The position numbers and the translations under genes were made by a program. A stretch of DNA of 64,000 bases from Aequorivita aurantiaca (GTDB lineage: Bacteria > Bacteroidota > Bacteroidia > Flavobacteriales > Flavobacteriaceae), in contig NZ_JAUGQQ010000002.1 of the NCBI RefSeq assembly GCF_030410135.1, positions 186,001-250,000 of the forward strand, written 5' to 3'. This document shows, piece by piece, positions 52,638 through 61,574 of the stretch. How positions within the stretch are numbered: position 1 is the first letter of the stretch; each line of letters begins with the position of its first letter. Below the pieces are notes generated by a model, which saw only the letters and a list, made by a program, of their open reading frames with translations, made no database searches and was not told the DNA's origin.

Positions 52638-52658
52638 AAAAAACTACAGTTCTTTCAA

Positions 52659-53960
52659 ATGAAACTGAAAAGACGAAGAAAATTAGTTAAGTATATAGAT
52701 ATTTTAGATCGGCCTATCCGGTTCAACCCTTTTGTATTTAGCCGAATGTTTTTTCTCTGGGCGCTTCTGGGTTTAATTGGGGGTGTAATTTCTGGGAGTT
52801 ATTGGGTAGTCCTTATGTTTCTTACGGATTTCTTGGCAGTATATCAGGGTTGGCTTGTTATTCCAGTTATGGCTGTTTGTGGGCTTCTGGCAGGGTTAAT
52901 AATTTTCTTCATTGGTGATCCGGGAGAAATGCAGTTAATAGTAAACAACATTCGCTTCAACAAAGGGAAACTTGATCCAAAAAATAATCCTTCCATGGTA
53001 CTTTCCTCATTGCTCTGTGTAGCTTCCGGCGGAAGTTTGGGCCCCGAAGCACCATTGGTTCAAGTAACGGGATCCACCGGAAGTTGGATTGGAAAAATAT
53101 TTCGTTTAAAGGGCGAAGAATTGCGCTCACTAAGTATTGCGGGAATGGCTTCGGGGTTTACGGCTCTTTTTGGTGCACCGTTGGGAGGAAGCCTCTTTTC
53201 ATTGGAAATACTTCATCATAAACACGCTGTTGAATATTATCAAGCCATAATACCCGCTTTAGTGGCAAGTGGCTTCAGTTATGTGGTATTCGCGATCATT
53301 GTACATTTGGGCCTTGGGCCAACCTGGCACCTTCCCGCTTATGAAATGGCTACGGTTTTCGATTTTGGATGGGCGGTATTGTTTGGGATTATTGCAACTT
53401 TTGTGGGTTGGTGCTTTATTTTCTGTACCAAATTTTTCAAAAAAATGTTCGGAAAACTCAAGGCGCCAATATACATTAAAACGTTGATTGGCGGTGTTTT
53501 GCTCGGCACAATAGCTTTTTATATTCCACTCACACGATATTTTAGCCATTTCGAAATAGAACATTTACTTACGGACAACTTCACTATGGAATTTTTGTTG
53601 GCGGTGCTTGTTTTCAAAATTATCGCCATCGCCATTACCGTAACCTCTGGCTGGCGCGGAGGCTTTATAATCCCTCTGTTTTTCTGTGGGACAGCATTGG
53701 GTTTATTATTGCATACTATTTTTCCCGCCATTAGTCTTTCGCTAACCATTGTAAGTTGTATGGCGGCCATCAATGCCTGTGTTACGCGCACCCCAATGAG
53801 CACGACCATTCTTTTGGCAACGCTCACAGGTTTCACCTATTTTATTCCAATTCTTTTTGCCAGTTTAACAGGCTACTTTCTTGCACCGCGCATTCCCTTT
53901 ATAGGAGCACAGATGGAGGAAAAGGAAAAAAAGGCCATTAAAAATAAATATATCAAGTAG
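52659..53960 (+). CDS. ClC-family chloride channel/transporter
   Basis: Membrane protein of 433 residues with many helices. The gating-glutamate motif is present as GGSLGPEAPLVQ near residue 125. A second conserved helix is GWRGGFIIPLFFCGTALG. The usual N-terminal GSGIP serine motif is not obvious, which places it in the less-studied GPEAP subgroup. It conducts or exchanges chloride or another anion. The Lys/Arg-rich start (MKLKRRRKL) is cytoplasmic. It probably shares an mRNA with miaE. Confidence 0.92.
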   Translation: MKLKRRRKLVKYIDILDRPIRFNPFVFSRMFFLWALLGLIGGVISGSYWVVLMFLTDFLAVYQGWLVIPVMAVCGLLAGLIIFFIGDPGEMQLIVNNIRFNKGKLDPKNNPSMVLSSLLCVASGGSLGPEAPLVQVTGSTGSWIGKIFRLKGEELRSLSIAGMASGFTALFGAPLGGSLFSLEILHHKHAVEYYQAIIPALVASGFSYVVFAIIVHLGLGPTWHLPAYEMATVFDFGWAVLFGIIATFVGWCFIFCTKFFKKMFGKLKAPIYIKTLIGGVLLGTIAFYIPLTRYFSHFEIEHLLTDNFTMEFLLAVLVFKIIAIAITVTSGWRGGFIIPLFFCGTALGLLLHTIFPAISLSLTIVSCMAAINACVTRTPMSTTILLATLTGFTYFIPILFASLTGYFLAPRIPFIGAQMEEKEKKAIKNKYIK

Positions 53961-53975
53961 AAAAAAGCTAAGTGT

Positions 53976-54557
53976 ATGAGAACTATATTTTACATTATAA
54001 TTTTTTTCTTTACTTTTTTCAGCTATTCACAATCTACTCAAGTTGATGATACCTTCAAAATTGAAGTGAAAAAAGTGGACCAACGGTCCCGGCTTTTTCA
54101 AATGCATTTCAAAGGATATTATATCAGAATTCCCGCAGACAGCAAGAAAATACAGTTTAAGCTGAAGGCAACTTCAATTAACAATGAAAAGGAAACATTT
54201 AATCCCAATTATCTTTATGTTGTTTTGCGGGATTTAAAAGTAAGACTTCGCCCGTTTGATGGCGATTTCATCCAATTGGTTAATGCGAAACCGGACGAAA
54301 AAACACCCTATTACGGTTACCAATACCGCCCTGAAGTTCTGGATACTTTCAAAGATTATCAAATGGAAGGCTATAAAGATATTGAAACCTGTATTAACTA
54401 TGGTACAGAGCGGAAGCCCCACGAAAAACCCATCTATTTCAATACGCGGGAAATGAAATCGGAAACCTTCAACATTTATTTTGCAATGCCGAAGAACCAA
54501 ACCTCCGGAGAATTGTTTTATGGCGATGTGAAACTGATGGATTTTACCTTGGAATAA
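53976..54557 (+). CDS. Secreted protein of unknown function
   Basis: Protein of 193 residues with a signal peptide (residues 1-18, cut before the QST stretch). The rest is predicted beta sheet: KIEVKKVDQRSRLFQMHFKGYYIRIPADSKKIQ, then NYLYVVLRDLKVRLRP. A CINYG turn holds the only internal cysteine. I do not recognise a family. The ATG at 53976 is 15 bases after the ClC gene stop, so it could be the last gene of that unit. No terminator is clear after it. Confidence 0.6.
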   Translation: MRTIFYIIIFFFTFFSYSQSTQVDDTFKIEVKKVDQRSRLFQMHFKGYYIRIPADSKKIQFKLKATSINNEKETFNPNYLYVVLRDLKVRLRPFDGDFIQLVNAKPDEKTPYYGYQYRPEVLDTFKDYQMEGYKDIETCINYGTERKPHEKPIYFNTREMKSETFNIYFAMPKNQTSGELFYGDVKLMDFTLE

Positions 54558-54666
54558 TGCTCTTTTTATCAACTTGAATAATTTACGATAGCGTTTCATT
54601 TCTTTATAACATAAAGACTTCTTTCCAAAATTCCACGTATTGTATTCATAAACTATTGATATTGTG

Positions 54667-54674
54667 TATATTTG
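54667..54674 (+). promoter_or_regulatory. -7 promoter box (TATATTTG) of the LysM-lysozyme-like gene
   Basis: A perfect TAnnTTTG box, 60 bases before the ATG at 54735, with a TTG 24 bases upstream (54640-54642). Confidence 0.55.
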
Positions 54675-54734
54675 ATAGAAATCCCCACACGAATTGATTG
54701 TTTTTCAGTCTTTGATTTATATCTATAATTTATT

Positions 54735-55835
54735 ATGAAAACATACACAATAAAAAGTGGTGACTCCTTAGGATCTATTGCCTTTAAGGAATTGGGCTCA
54801 ACGGCAAAATGGCGAGAAATTGCCGCTTTAAATGATATTGTAAACCCCAATAATATTAAGGTTGGCCAATTATTGCAGTTGCCAATAGAAAGTAAGCCCG
54901 AAGCCAGCACAGAAAAAGCGGATGTTGTTATTATTGATGAGGATCCACGAGTTTATTACCAATACCAAAGCGATACAACAAAAAACTATTTGGGCAAAAA
55001 GTTCAAACTTGGAATTTCTAGGCCGGGCAGTCAAATAACCGAAAACTATATTCAGCAAAACCCCAATGTATTAACTGACTTAAAAATCAGTCAATCAGAA
55101 TTGAATGCCTTATGGGCCACATCCGAAAATGAGGGAAATTTGGATGCGGTGAATACTTGGGACAACTCCTTTATGAGTTTTGGAATGTTCCAATGGACTT
55201 TGGGTGCCGGCTCAGACCCAGGGGAATTGCCAGCGCTGATAAAATTGGTAAAGGAAAAATATCCAGATGCTTTTGAGCAGTTCTGTGGGAAGTTTGGAGT
55301 GGATGTTTCTGAGGATACTACTTCCACCTATGGTTATTTGATCCACAATTCCAAAAAGGTGAAAACTGCCGCAGACAAACAATTTTTCCGAAGCAATATG
55401 GCCGCATATCGTTTTGCTTCCGCGGGGATGGATTCCCGGATATGTGCTGTCCAAATTTTGCACGCCATAAATAGATTCAATCTTTTTTATTTCAACAAAA
55501 CGGATAAGTTGGAAGGAAATGCACTGCATGATCTGTTTTCTTCTGAATATGCTGCGGCGCTTTTTTTGGATAACCACGTTAACCGGCCTGGTTACTTATT
55601 GCCGTGTGTGGCTACCGCTATCAAAAGTTCGGGCCTTACGTTCAATCAGCTCCTAAATGGCGGGGATGCTGAGGAAATGAATGTAATTGATCAATACTTA
55701 AAAACACGTGAAACTTATGGTTCCTCCCCTATGACGCACGCAAAAAATAGGGCCGAGGTAACTAAGCGTTATTTGGATTCTGATAAGATTTCAGCATTAA
55801 AAGGAAGTTTCAAATCGAATCGGTTTTTACGATGA
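54735..55835 (+). CDS. LysM protein with C-terminal lysozyme-like domain, no signal peptide
   Basis: Protein of 366 residues. Residues 1-51 are a LysM domain (KTYTIKSGDSLGSIAFKELG, NPNNIKVGQLLQLP). The middle (125-150) contains ATSENEGNLDAVNTWDNSFMSFG and MFQWTLG; the Glu, the Asp and the later SFGMFQW pattern resemble catalytic clefts of lysozyme- or chitosanase-like glycosidases. There is no signal peptide or membrane segment, so export must occur by another route, such as a tail-like particle, lysis or a specialised system. LysM modules that begin a tail-hub or spike protein are known from contractile systems. The wall-binding call is firm; catalysis is inferred. Confidence 0.7.
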   Translation: MKTYTIKSGDSLGSIAFKELGSTAKWREIAALNDIVNPNNIKVGQLLQLPIESKPEASTEKADVVIIDEDPRVYYQYQSDTTKNYLGKKFKLGISRPGSQITENYIQQNPNVLTDLKISQSELNALWATSENEGNLDAVNTWDNSFMSFGMFQWTLGAGSDPGELPALIKLVKEKYPDAFEQFCGKFGVDVSEDTTSTYGYLIHNSKKVKTAADKQFFRSNMAAYRFASAGMDSRICAVQILHAINRFNLFYFNKTDKLEGNALHDLFSSEYAAALFLDNHVNRPGYLLPCVATAIKSSGLTFNQLLNGGDAEEMNVIDQYLKTRETYGSSPMTHAKNRAEVTKRYLDSDKISALKGSFKSNRFLR

Positions 55836-55881
55836 TGCTTTGGATGAAAATTTCAATTTTTGAATTCCAGCCATTTAAAAA

Positions 55882-56811
55882 TTAAGAATTCACCTCCATT
55901 TCCGCGGCCTTTTTTTCATTGTAAAGACTGCGGATAATGCCGTCACTAAGGCCTATTTTCGGAACAAAAACATTTTTGGCCCCACTCCATTTCATGGCAG
56001 AAAGATAAATGCGAGTAGCCGGAACCACAACATCGGCACGATCCGGATTCATATCCAATTCAGTAATGCGCTGTTCAAAAGTGAGCGATTGGATCAATTC
56101 ATAATAATTGGAAAGATAAAAATAGCTGAGAGGCTTGCCTATTTTCTTTCCACTCTTTTTAAAGATGGTGTTTATGTTTCCACCACTGCCAATCATGGAT
56201 ATTTTTTTGAATTCCTTAGTTTCATTTTTTATCCAAGTTTCCATTGCCTCCCAAATATTTTCATCCACAAGCCCTTCGAGCAACCGGACTGTTCCTACCT
56301 TAAAGCTCTTAGAGGTAACATATTTTCCAGTGGCAAAAACGGTGAGTTCCGTGCTACCGCCGCCAACATCAACATACAAAAACACTTTATCATCCTGTAT
56401 CAAGTTTTTAAGGTCTGTTGAGGCAATTATTGCGGCTTCGTCATTACCGTCAATAATATTTATAGGGATGCCAGTTTTAGCAAGGACGGTTTCTGCAAGT
56501 TGACGACCATTTGTGGCTTCCCGGATGGCAGAGGTGGCACAGGCGCGAAAGCGTTTAATATTATGGGTTTTCATCAACAGTTTAAAAGCCATCATTGCAT
56601 CCAACATTCTATTGGCGCTGTTGTCCGAAATTTTTCCAGCTAGAAAAACTTCGGCGCCCAACCTAATGGGAACACGAACCAATGATGTTTTTTTGAATAG
56701 GGTTTCCTTGCCTTGCTCTTCTATAACCGTAACTACCAGCAAACGAATGGCATTACTGCCAATATCCACGGCTCCATATTTTTCTATTTTCAACAAATCA
56801 GTTAACTTCAA
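55882..56811 (-). CDS. ppx: Ppx/GppA family exopolyphosphatase
   Basis: Hydrolyses terminal phosphates of polyphosphate, or pppGpp, by an actin-like ATPase-fold mechanism. Recognised parts: AVDIGSNAIRLL near residue 14, GNDEAAI (catalytic Glu), VDVGGGSTEL near 145, and MIGSGGNINTI. At 309 residues it is the short two-domain form. No ATG precedes the fold; the TTG at 56811 is the first start, overlapping the last 14 bases of ppk. This layout (TTG start, overlap) suggests translational coupling to ppk in the sixA-ppk-ppx operon. Confidence 0.93.
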   Translation of the reverse strand: MKLTDLLKIEKYGAVDIGSNAIRLLVVTVIEEQGKETLFKKTSLVRVPIRLGAEVFLAGKISDNSANRMLDAMMAFKLLMKTHNIKRFRACATSAIREATNGRQLAETVLAKTGIPINIIDGNDEAAIIASTDLKNLIQDDKVFLYVDVGGGSTELTVFATGKYVTSKSFKVGTVRLLEGLVDENIWEAMETWIKNETKEFKKISMIGSGGNINTIFKKSGKKIGKPLSYFYLSNYYELIQSLTFEQRITELDMNPDRADVVVPATRIYLSAMKWSGAKNVFVPKIGLSDGIIRSLYNEKKAAEMEVNS

Positions 56812-58894
56812 GTTTTTCTAAATAATAATCATACATTCTAAATTGGGAGCGAATGGGGGGCTTATTGTTTTTTAGATAAGCATTATCATTCTTAATGCTT
56901 ATAACGCGTGCCTTTACGTTATCGCTCCAACCTATTTCGAAATTTTCGAGAATTTCTTTTTTAATGTCTTTGTCATAAATGGGACAGGAAATTTCAACTC
57001 TATTATCGAGGTTTCTTCCCATAAAATCGGCGGAGGAAATATAAACCTTGGTCTCGCCTCCATTTTCGAAGATGAAGAGCCGCGGATGTTCCAAAAACTT
57101 CCCAACAATACTGATGGCTTCAATATTTTCGCTCATTCCCTTTACGCCGGGAATCAAACAACATATTCCGCGCACAATCATTTTTATTTTCACCCCTGCC
57201 CTGCTTGCCTCATATAGTTTATCGATCATTTTATAATCTGAAAGGCTATTGAGTTTCAGCTTTATACCGCTTGGCCGACCTGCTTTCTTATTTCGGATTT
57301 CAACGTCTATCAAATGGCAGAGCGCGGAGCGCGTGTAATGTGGGGATACGATCAAATGCTTGTATTTTCGCACTCGATAGTTCACTTCAAAAAATTCAAA
57401 AATTCTATTTATTTCCTTACAGATGCTTTGGTCTGCCGTAAAAAGGGTATAATCCGTGTATAAACGTGCTGTTGACTCATTGAAATTTCCGGTGCTTATA
57501 ATGCCATAGCGTACAATTTTTTGGTTTTCGAGCCTTTCAACAACGCAAACCTTAGTATGCACTTTCAATCCCTTCACGCCAAAAATTAAGCGGATATCCT
57601 CACTTTGTAATAACTCGGCATATTCAATGTTTGCTTCTTCATCAAAACGGGCCTGTAGTTCAATTTGTACGGTTACATCCTTTCCGTTTTTCTTCGCATT
57701 TATTAAGGAACTGGCAATGTGAGAAACTTCGGCGAGCCTATAAATTGTAATTTTTATAGATTTTACCTTTGGGTCCAAAGCTGCCTCCCGTAAAAACTTT
57801 ACTACATACATAAAGGTTTGGTAGGGCGTGTGGAGCAGATAATCCTTCTCCAGAATTTTGTCGAAAAGACTTCCCTGTAAACTCAATCCGGGAATTGGCA
57901 ACGGTTCCTTGGGCTCATACTGAAGATCTGACCTTCCGAGACGCGGAAAGTTCATATAATCGCGACGGTTGTGGTAGCGGCCACCTGGAATAATACTGTC
58001 GGTTTTATCTATTCCCATTTTCTCCAACAAAAACTGCAGTGTTCTTTTATCGATACTCGCGTCATACACGAAACGAACTGGGTCGCCCGTGCTTCTGTCC
58101 CTCACGCTTTTGGAAATTTTATCGATAAAACTTTTGCTCAGGTCACTATCAATATCCAACTCGGCATCACGGGTTATTTTAATCATGTGGGCCGAAATGG
58201 TTTCATACTTAAAAATGCTGAAAATATTGTGCAAACAATGGCGAATCAGATCGTCCAAGATGATAACATATTGTTTTTCCCCTTCCTTGGGCAAAACCAC
58301 AAACCGGTTAATGGTTCGTGGGATTTCAATGAGCGCATAATTATGTTTTGCTTCAAAGGTATCGTCCTCTTTGCTCATCACCATTGTTACTGCCAAATAT
58401 GCCGCACTATCGCGTAAACTCGGAAATTCATCTAATTCTCCAATCATAATGGTCATCATGGCTGGGCTTACCTGCCTTACAAAATATTCTGAAATAAATT
58501 TGCTTTGTGCAGGGTTGATCTCCGTTTCATTTATAATGAAGATATTTTCCTTTTGAAGTTCATTTTGAATATTACTCAATATTTTTAGACTGTGCGCCTG
58601 TTGATCAATTACGGTATGGGTTATTTCCTCTAAAAGATCTTTGGCGGAAATACCTCCCAAAAAACTACGCCCGGTTCGCCCGGCCTCGACAATGCGACGA
58701 ATGGTTGCATAACGAACTTTAAAAAATTCATCGAGATTGTTTGAGAAAATTCCTAAAAAACGGAGTCTTTCCAAAAGTGGAATTTTTTCATCGTTCGCTT
58801 CCTGCAAAACCCTCGCGTTAAACTGAAGCCAGCTTAACTCCCTATTGTTGTATAGATTGCGAACGTTTTTATTTGTGTCAACTCTTTCAGTCAT
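56798..58894 (-). CDS. ppk: Polyphosphate kinase PPK1
   Basis: Makes inorganic polyphosphate from ATP by a phosphohistidine intermediate. The protein has 698 residues, the normal length. The start region NRELSWLQFNARVLQEA is characteristic. The autophosphorylated His lies in KGLKVHTKVCVVE, and the second His in FLEHPRLFIFENGGETKVY, next to the conserved SADFMGRN. The PLD-like catalytic domains carry further motifs. The ATG at 58894 overlaps the stop of sixA (TAATG). The ppx start overlaps its own 3' end, so synthesis and hydrolysis genes are co-translated. Confidence 0.97.
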   Translation of the reverse strand: MTERVDTNKNVRNLYNNRELSWLQFNARVLQEANDEKIPLLERLRFLGIFSNNLDEFFKVRYATIRRIVEAGRTGRSFLGGISAKDLLEEITHTVIDQQAHSLKILSNIQNELQKENIFIINETEINPAQSKFISEYFVRQVSPAMMTIMIGELDEFPSLRDSAAYLAVTMVMSKEDDTFEAKHNYALIEIPRTINRFVVLPKEGEKQYVIILDDLIRHCLHNIFSIFKYETISAHMIKITRDAELDIDSDLSKSFIDKISKSVRDRSTGDPVRFVYDASIDKRTLQFLLEKMGIDKTDSIIPGGRYHNRRDYMNFPRLGRSDLQYEPKEPLPIPGLSLQGSLFDKILEKDYLLHTPYQTFMYVVKFLREAALDPKVKSIKITIYRLAEVSHIASSLINAKKNGKDVTVQIELQARFDEEANIEYAELLQSEDIRLIFGVKGLKVHTKVCVVERLENQKIVRYGIISTGNFNESTARLYTDYTLFTADQSICKEINRIFEFFEVNYRVRKYKHLIVSPHYTRSALCHLIDVEIRNKKAGRPSGIKLKLNSLSDYKMIDKLYEASRAGVKIKMIVRGICCLIPGVKGMSENIEAISIVGKFLEHPRLFIFENGGETKVYISSADFMGRNLDNRVEISCPIYDKDIKKEILENFEIGWSDNVKARVISIKNDNAYLKNNKPPIRSQFRMYDYYLEKLEVN

Positions 58895-59379
58895 TATTTA
58901 AGATCCCGCGGGAAAATTGTTTTTACGGTTACACCTGTGGTTATGTTGCTCCATTTTTTGTCGTTGAATTGAAGCATCACAAAACCACATGTGGGCACAT
59001 TGTCAATAAATCGGTTTCCCAACATATTTACAATGGAGGTCAATGCATGGTTGTGACCCACTATCATTACGCTGTTCAAATTATCACTCAAGGATTTTAT
59101 GATGCGCATCACGTTTTGCCCACTAAAATCATACAACTCGTGATTTGTTTCCATGTCTGATTCTGGTATGTTTAAGGCTTCCTTAAAAAATTGTGCGGTT
59201 GAAAATGCCCGAGTGGCATCACTACTTATTATTTTTTGAGGCGGCTCAATTTCGTCCGCAACCTTTTTTGAAACCAATATTCCATCATTCAATCCTCGTT
59301 GCTTTAAGGATCGCTTATGGTCATCAACATTAGTTTCCCACGAAGATTTGGCATGACGGACTAAGTAAAGTGTTTTCAT
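58894..59379 (-). CDS. sixA: SixA-like phosphohistidine phosphatase
   Basis: Protein of 161 residues of the histidine phosphatase superfamily. The catalytic RHG equivalent is VRHAKSSW at residue 7, followed by a second His in GHNHALT near 105, as in SixA. E. coli SixA removes phosphate from His residues of phosphotransfer proteins. The ATG is at 59379 and the stop overlaps the ppk ATG by the TAATG arrangement. Being coupled to an enzyme with a phosphohistidine intermediate is notable. Confidence 0.88.
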   Translation of the reverse strand: MKTLYLVRHAKSSWETNVDDHKRSLKQRGLNDGILVSKKVADEIEPPQKIISSDATRAFSTAQFFKEALNIPESDMETNHELYDFSGQNVMRIIKSLSDNLNSVMIVGHNHALTSIVNMLGNRFIDNVPTCGFVMLQFNDKKWSNITTGVTVKTIFPRDLK

Positions 59380-59394
59380 AAAATTGTATCAAGT

Positions 59395-59490
59395 TTCAGG
59401 TTTGAGCTTTCATTTTTTCAGAGCGGGAAAATGTTGGGATTTGGTATTTTATATTTGGATTTGAACATTTTCTATTTTGAATTTTATATT
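59395..59490. repeat. Low-complexity AT-rich spacer
   Basis: Imperfect repeats of TTTGGATTTG and ATTTTATATT words between sixA and pdxH. Of the same character as the spacers at 51960 and 61130. Confidence 0.4.
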
Positions 59491-60133
59491 ATGGCGCCAA
59501 TCTTTCAATAATCCAATCGCTGTCCTTCAAAGTATACCGAATTCTGTCGTGCAACCTATTTGGCCTACCCTGCCAAAATTCAATGGAAATAGGTTTTATT
59601 AAAAAACCGCCCCATTCCGCCGGTTTTGGAATTTCCTGTTCGCCATACTTTTTTTCCAGTTCGGTAAGGGTCTGTTCCAAAATTTCGCGCGATCTTAAAA
59701 TAGAGCTTTGCTGCGAAACTATAGCTCCCAGTTGACTTCCCTTGGGCCGGGAATGAAAATAATTAGTTGAATCTGTTTCCGATGTTTTTTCGGCAATACC
59801 TTTAATTATCACTTGTCGCTCAATGTTCGGCCAAAAAAAGGAAAGCGCGACTTTTTTATTTTTGGCAATCGCTTTGCCTTTTTCGCTGTTATAATTGGTG
59901 TAAAAATAAAAACCGTATTCATCATATTTTTTAAGAAGCACTACCCTTCCTTTGGGGAATCCATCCGTGCCGATGGTTGTTAACGTCATTGCATTTACCT
60001 CATCGATCCCGCCGTTTTCAACTACTTCAAAAAACCATTTCCGAAATTGTTGCATGGGATTTGCATCTACCGTTGTTTCGGAAAGTTCGTGCTTTTCGTA
60101 TGATTTGCGGTAATGGTGAAGCTCCTCGGCCAT
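59489..60133 (-). CDS. pdxH: Pyridoxamine 5'-phosphate oxidase PdxH
   Basis: FMN-dependent oxidase of 214 residues making pyridoxal 5'-phosphate from pyridoxine or pyridoxamine phosphate. Present are NAMTLTTIGTDGFPKGRVVLLKKYDEYGF (FMN-binding), NSEKGKAI, SRPKGSQLGA, and the C-terminal FWQGRPNRLHDRI with RLAP at the end. Length and motif order are complete. The ATG is at 60133. It is on the minus strand after rnz, with a 75-base gap. Confidence 0.96.
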   Translation of the reverse strand: MAEELHHYRKSYEKHELSETTVDANPMQQFRKWFFEVVENGGIDEVNAMTLTTIGTDGFPKGRVVLLKKYDEYGFYFYTNYNSEKGKAIAKNKKVALSFFWPNIERQVIIKGIAEKTSETDSTNYFHSRPKGSQLGAIVSQQSSILRSREILEQTLTELEKKYGEQEIPKPAEWGGFLIKPISIEFWQGRPNRLHDRIRYTLKDSDWIIERLAP

Positions 60134-60207
60134 AATTGTATTTTATTCGCAAGTTAACGGTTTTGCGGAAGCTTTGAAATAGGGCGATATTAATAATGTA
60201 TTAAATT

Positions 60208-61113
60208 TTAGAAATGGAAATGCTTTTCATCCTCCGCCAATTCTACATTTTCAAAAGCTTCCTTGGCCTCTTTTCTGAAAAGTTCCAAATTGCCGTAACG
60301 CCCGGAATAGTGACCAAGAATTAAAGTGTCAACATTTGCCATTTTTGCGATGGTGCCGGCTTCCTTTGCCGTGCTGTGCTTGGTTTTTTCGCAAAGATGT
60401 TGATGGGCTTCCAAAAAAGTAGCTTCGTGATATAGCACCGTAACGTTCTCAATTTGCGGAACCATTTCTGGATGGAAAGCCGTATCACTGCAATATGCAT
60501 ATGATTTTGGGGGTGGCGGATCAAAAGTAATTAGATGGTTGGGAATAAGCTTTCCCGCCCTATTTTCTACATCAAATCCCTTCTTTATTTTATTGTAATA
60601 ACTTAAATCGATATCGAGCGATCGTGCGGTTTCCACATTTAATTTGCGATCATCAGGCTTCTCCCGAAAGAGAAATCCGTTGGTGTAAACCCTGTGGTCA
60701 AGGGGGATTGTTTCAACCGAAACCTTTCCGTCCTCAAAAATGACTTCGGGAACTGATGCCTCCAATTCATGGAAATAAAGCGGATAATTTGTATAGGCTT
60801 TTCCCAGTTTTAAAAGGAGCAAAATAGCTTCCTTTATTCCTTTGGGCCCGTAAACGTGGAGTTCGGCCTTCCTCCCCAAAAGTAAAAACGTTGAAATAAG
60901 CCCCACCAAACCGTAAAAGTGGTCGCCGTGCAAATGTGAAATGAAGATATGCCTAATTCTAGAGAACTTTACGCTGCATTTTCGCAATTGCATTTGCGTT
61001 CCCTCACCGCAATCAATTAAAAAAAGGTGCCCTTTCATTTCCAATACCTGCGCCGTGGGGTGGGCTGAGGCGGTAGGTGTGGCGGAATGGCATCCCAGAA
61101 TAGTTAATTTCAT
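60208..61113 (-). CDS. rnz: Ribonuclease Z (tRNA 3'-endonuclease)
   Basis: Zinc metallo-beta-lactamase-fold nuclease of 301 residues that trims the 3' trailer of tRNA precursors. The zinc-binding HLHGDH motif is near residue 62, with the preceding FIS. Additional ligands appear in PLDHRVYTNGF, YCSDTAF and ILGHYSGRYG. TILGCHSATPTA at the start is typical. The ATG is at 61113. It lies 125 bases after the STAS-like gene, across a repetitive spacer, on the same strand. Confidence 0.96.
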   Translation of the reverse strand: MKLTILGCHSATPTASAHPTAQVLEMKGHLFLIDCGEGTQMQLRKCSVKFSRIRHIFISHLHGDHFYGLVGLISTFLLLGRKAELHVYGPKGIKEAILLLLKLGKAYTNYPLYFHELEASVPEVIFEDGKVSVETIPLDHRVYTNGFLFREKPDDRKLNVETARSLDIDLSYYNKIKKGFDVENRAGKLIPNHLITFDPPPPKSYAYCSDTAFHPEMVPQIENVTVLYHEATFLEAHQHLCEKTKHSTAKEAGTIAKMANVDTLILGHYSGRYGNLELFRKEAKEAFENVELAEDEKHFHF

Positions 61114-61129
61114 GGCGAATTACGAATTA

Positions 61130-61235
61130 TGGAGTATAATTTTCGATTTTCGATAGACGATTTACTTTTTACGATTTCGAATTTAGAATTGAAGATTGGA
61201 AATTTGGAATTTGGAATTGAGAATCCAAAGTCGTA
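61130..61235. repeat. Low-complexity repeat-rich spacer between rnz and the STAS-like gene
   Basis: A run of imperfect GATTTGGAATTTGGAATT-like and CGATTTTCGAT words. Such spacers recur at 51960-52055 and 59395-59490, suggesting a dispersed family. Confidence 0.5.
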
Positions 61236-61238
61236 CAT

Positions 61239-61574
61239 CTAAAACCCCAGATCTCTTTCAATCTCTTCCATTTCAATTATATCCTCGGCTTCCTGAAGTG
61301 TTGGAACCACAGTCATTTCAACCGGGATGTCGTCCACCTCCAACGCATCGTTAACAATTACAAAGGATTGTTTCGTTTTGCGATGAACATTTGAAGTCTT
61401 CAAAAATAACAACAACTGCGGCAGGTCCAATGAATCGTATTTCAACAAATTTAAAACCACATTTTGATCTTTGTATTTTGAAGGCACTTGGTTTTCAATA
61501 AAGGATGCAAAATCAATAATGTTATTCTTTTCATCCTCGAGGATCACATAATTTGGGTAGTTACTAATCTTCAT
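61239..61574 (-). CDS. STAS-like small protein adjacent to rnz and pyrB
   Basis: Protein of 111 residues with a strand-helix pattern (SNYPNYVILEDEKNNIIDFASF, KDQNVVLNLLKYDSL, KTSNVHRKTKQSFVIVNDA), typical of STAS-like folds. Its C-terminus is very acidic (LQEAEDIIEMEEIERDLGF). In flavobacterial databases proteins of this kind are often labelled ribonuclease Z by neighbourhood; here the real nuclease is the adjacent gene. The ATG at 61574 overlaps the last 11 bases of pyrB, so it is translationally coupled to it. Its function is unknown. Confidence 0.7.
   Translation of the reverse strand: MKISNYPNYVILEDEKNNIIDFASFIENQVPSKYKDQNVVLNLLKYDSLDLPQLLLFLKTSNVHRKTKQSFVIVNDALEVDDIPVEMTVVPTLQEAEDIIEMEEIERDLGF

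Noticed and set aside
54735-55835. Prophage or tail-gene cluster
   Set aside because: Only the LysM-lysozyme-like protein suggests it; flanking genes are chromosomal housekeeping genes and no capsid, portal, integrase or attachment site is visible.
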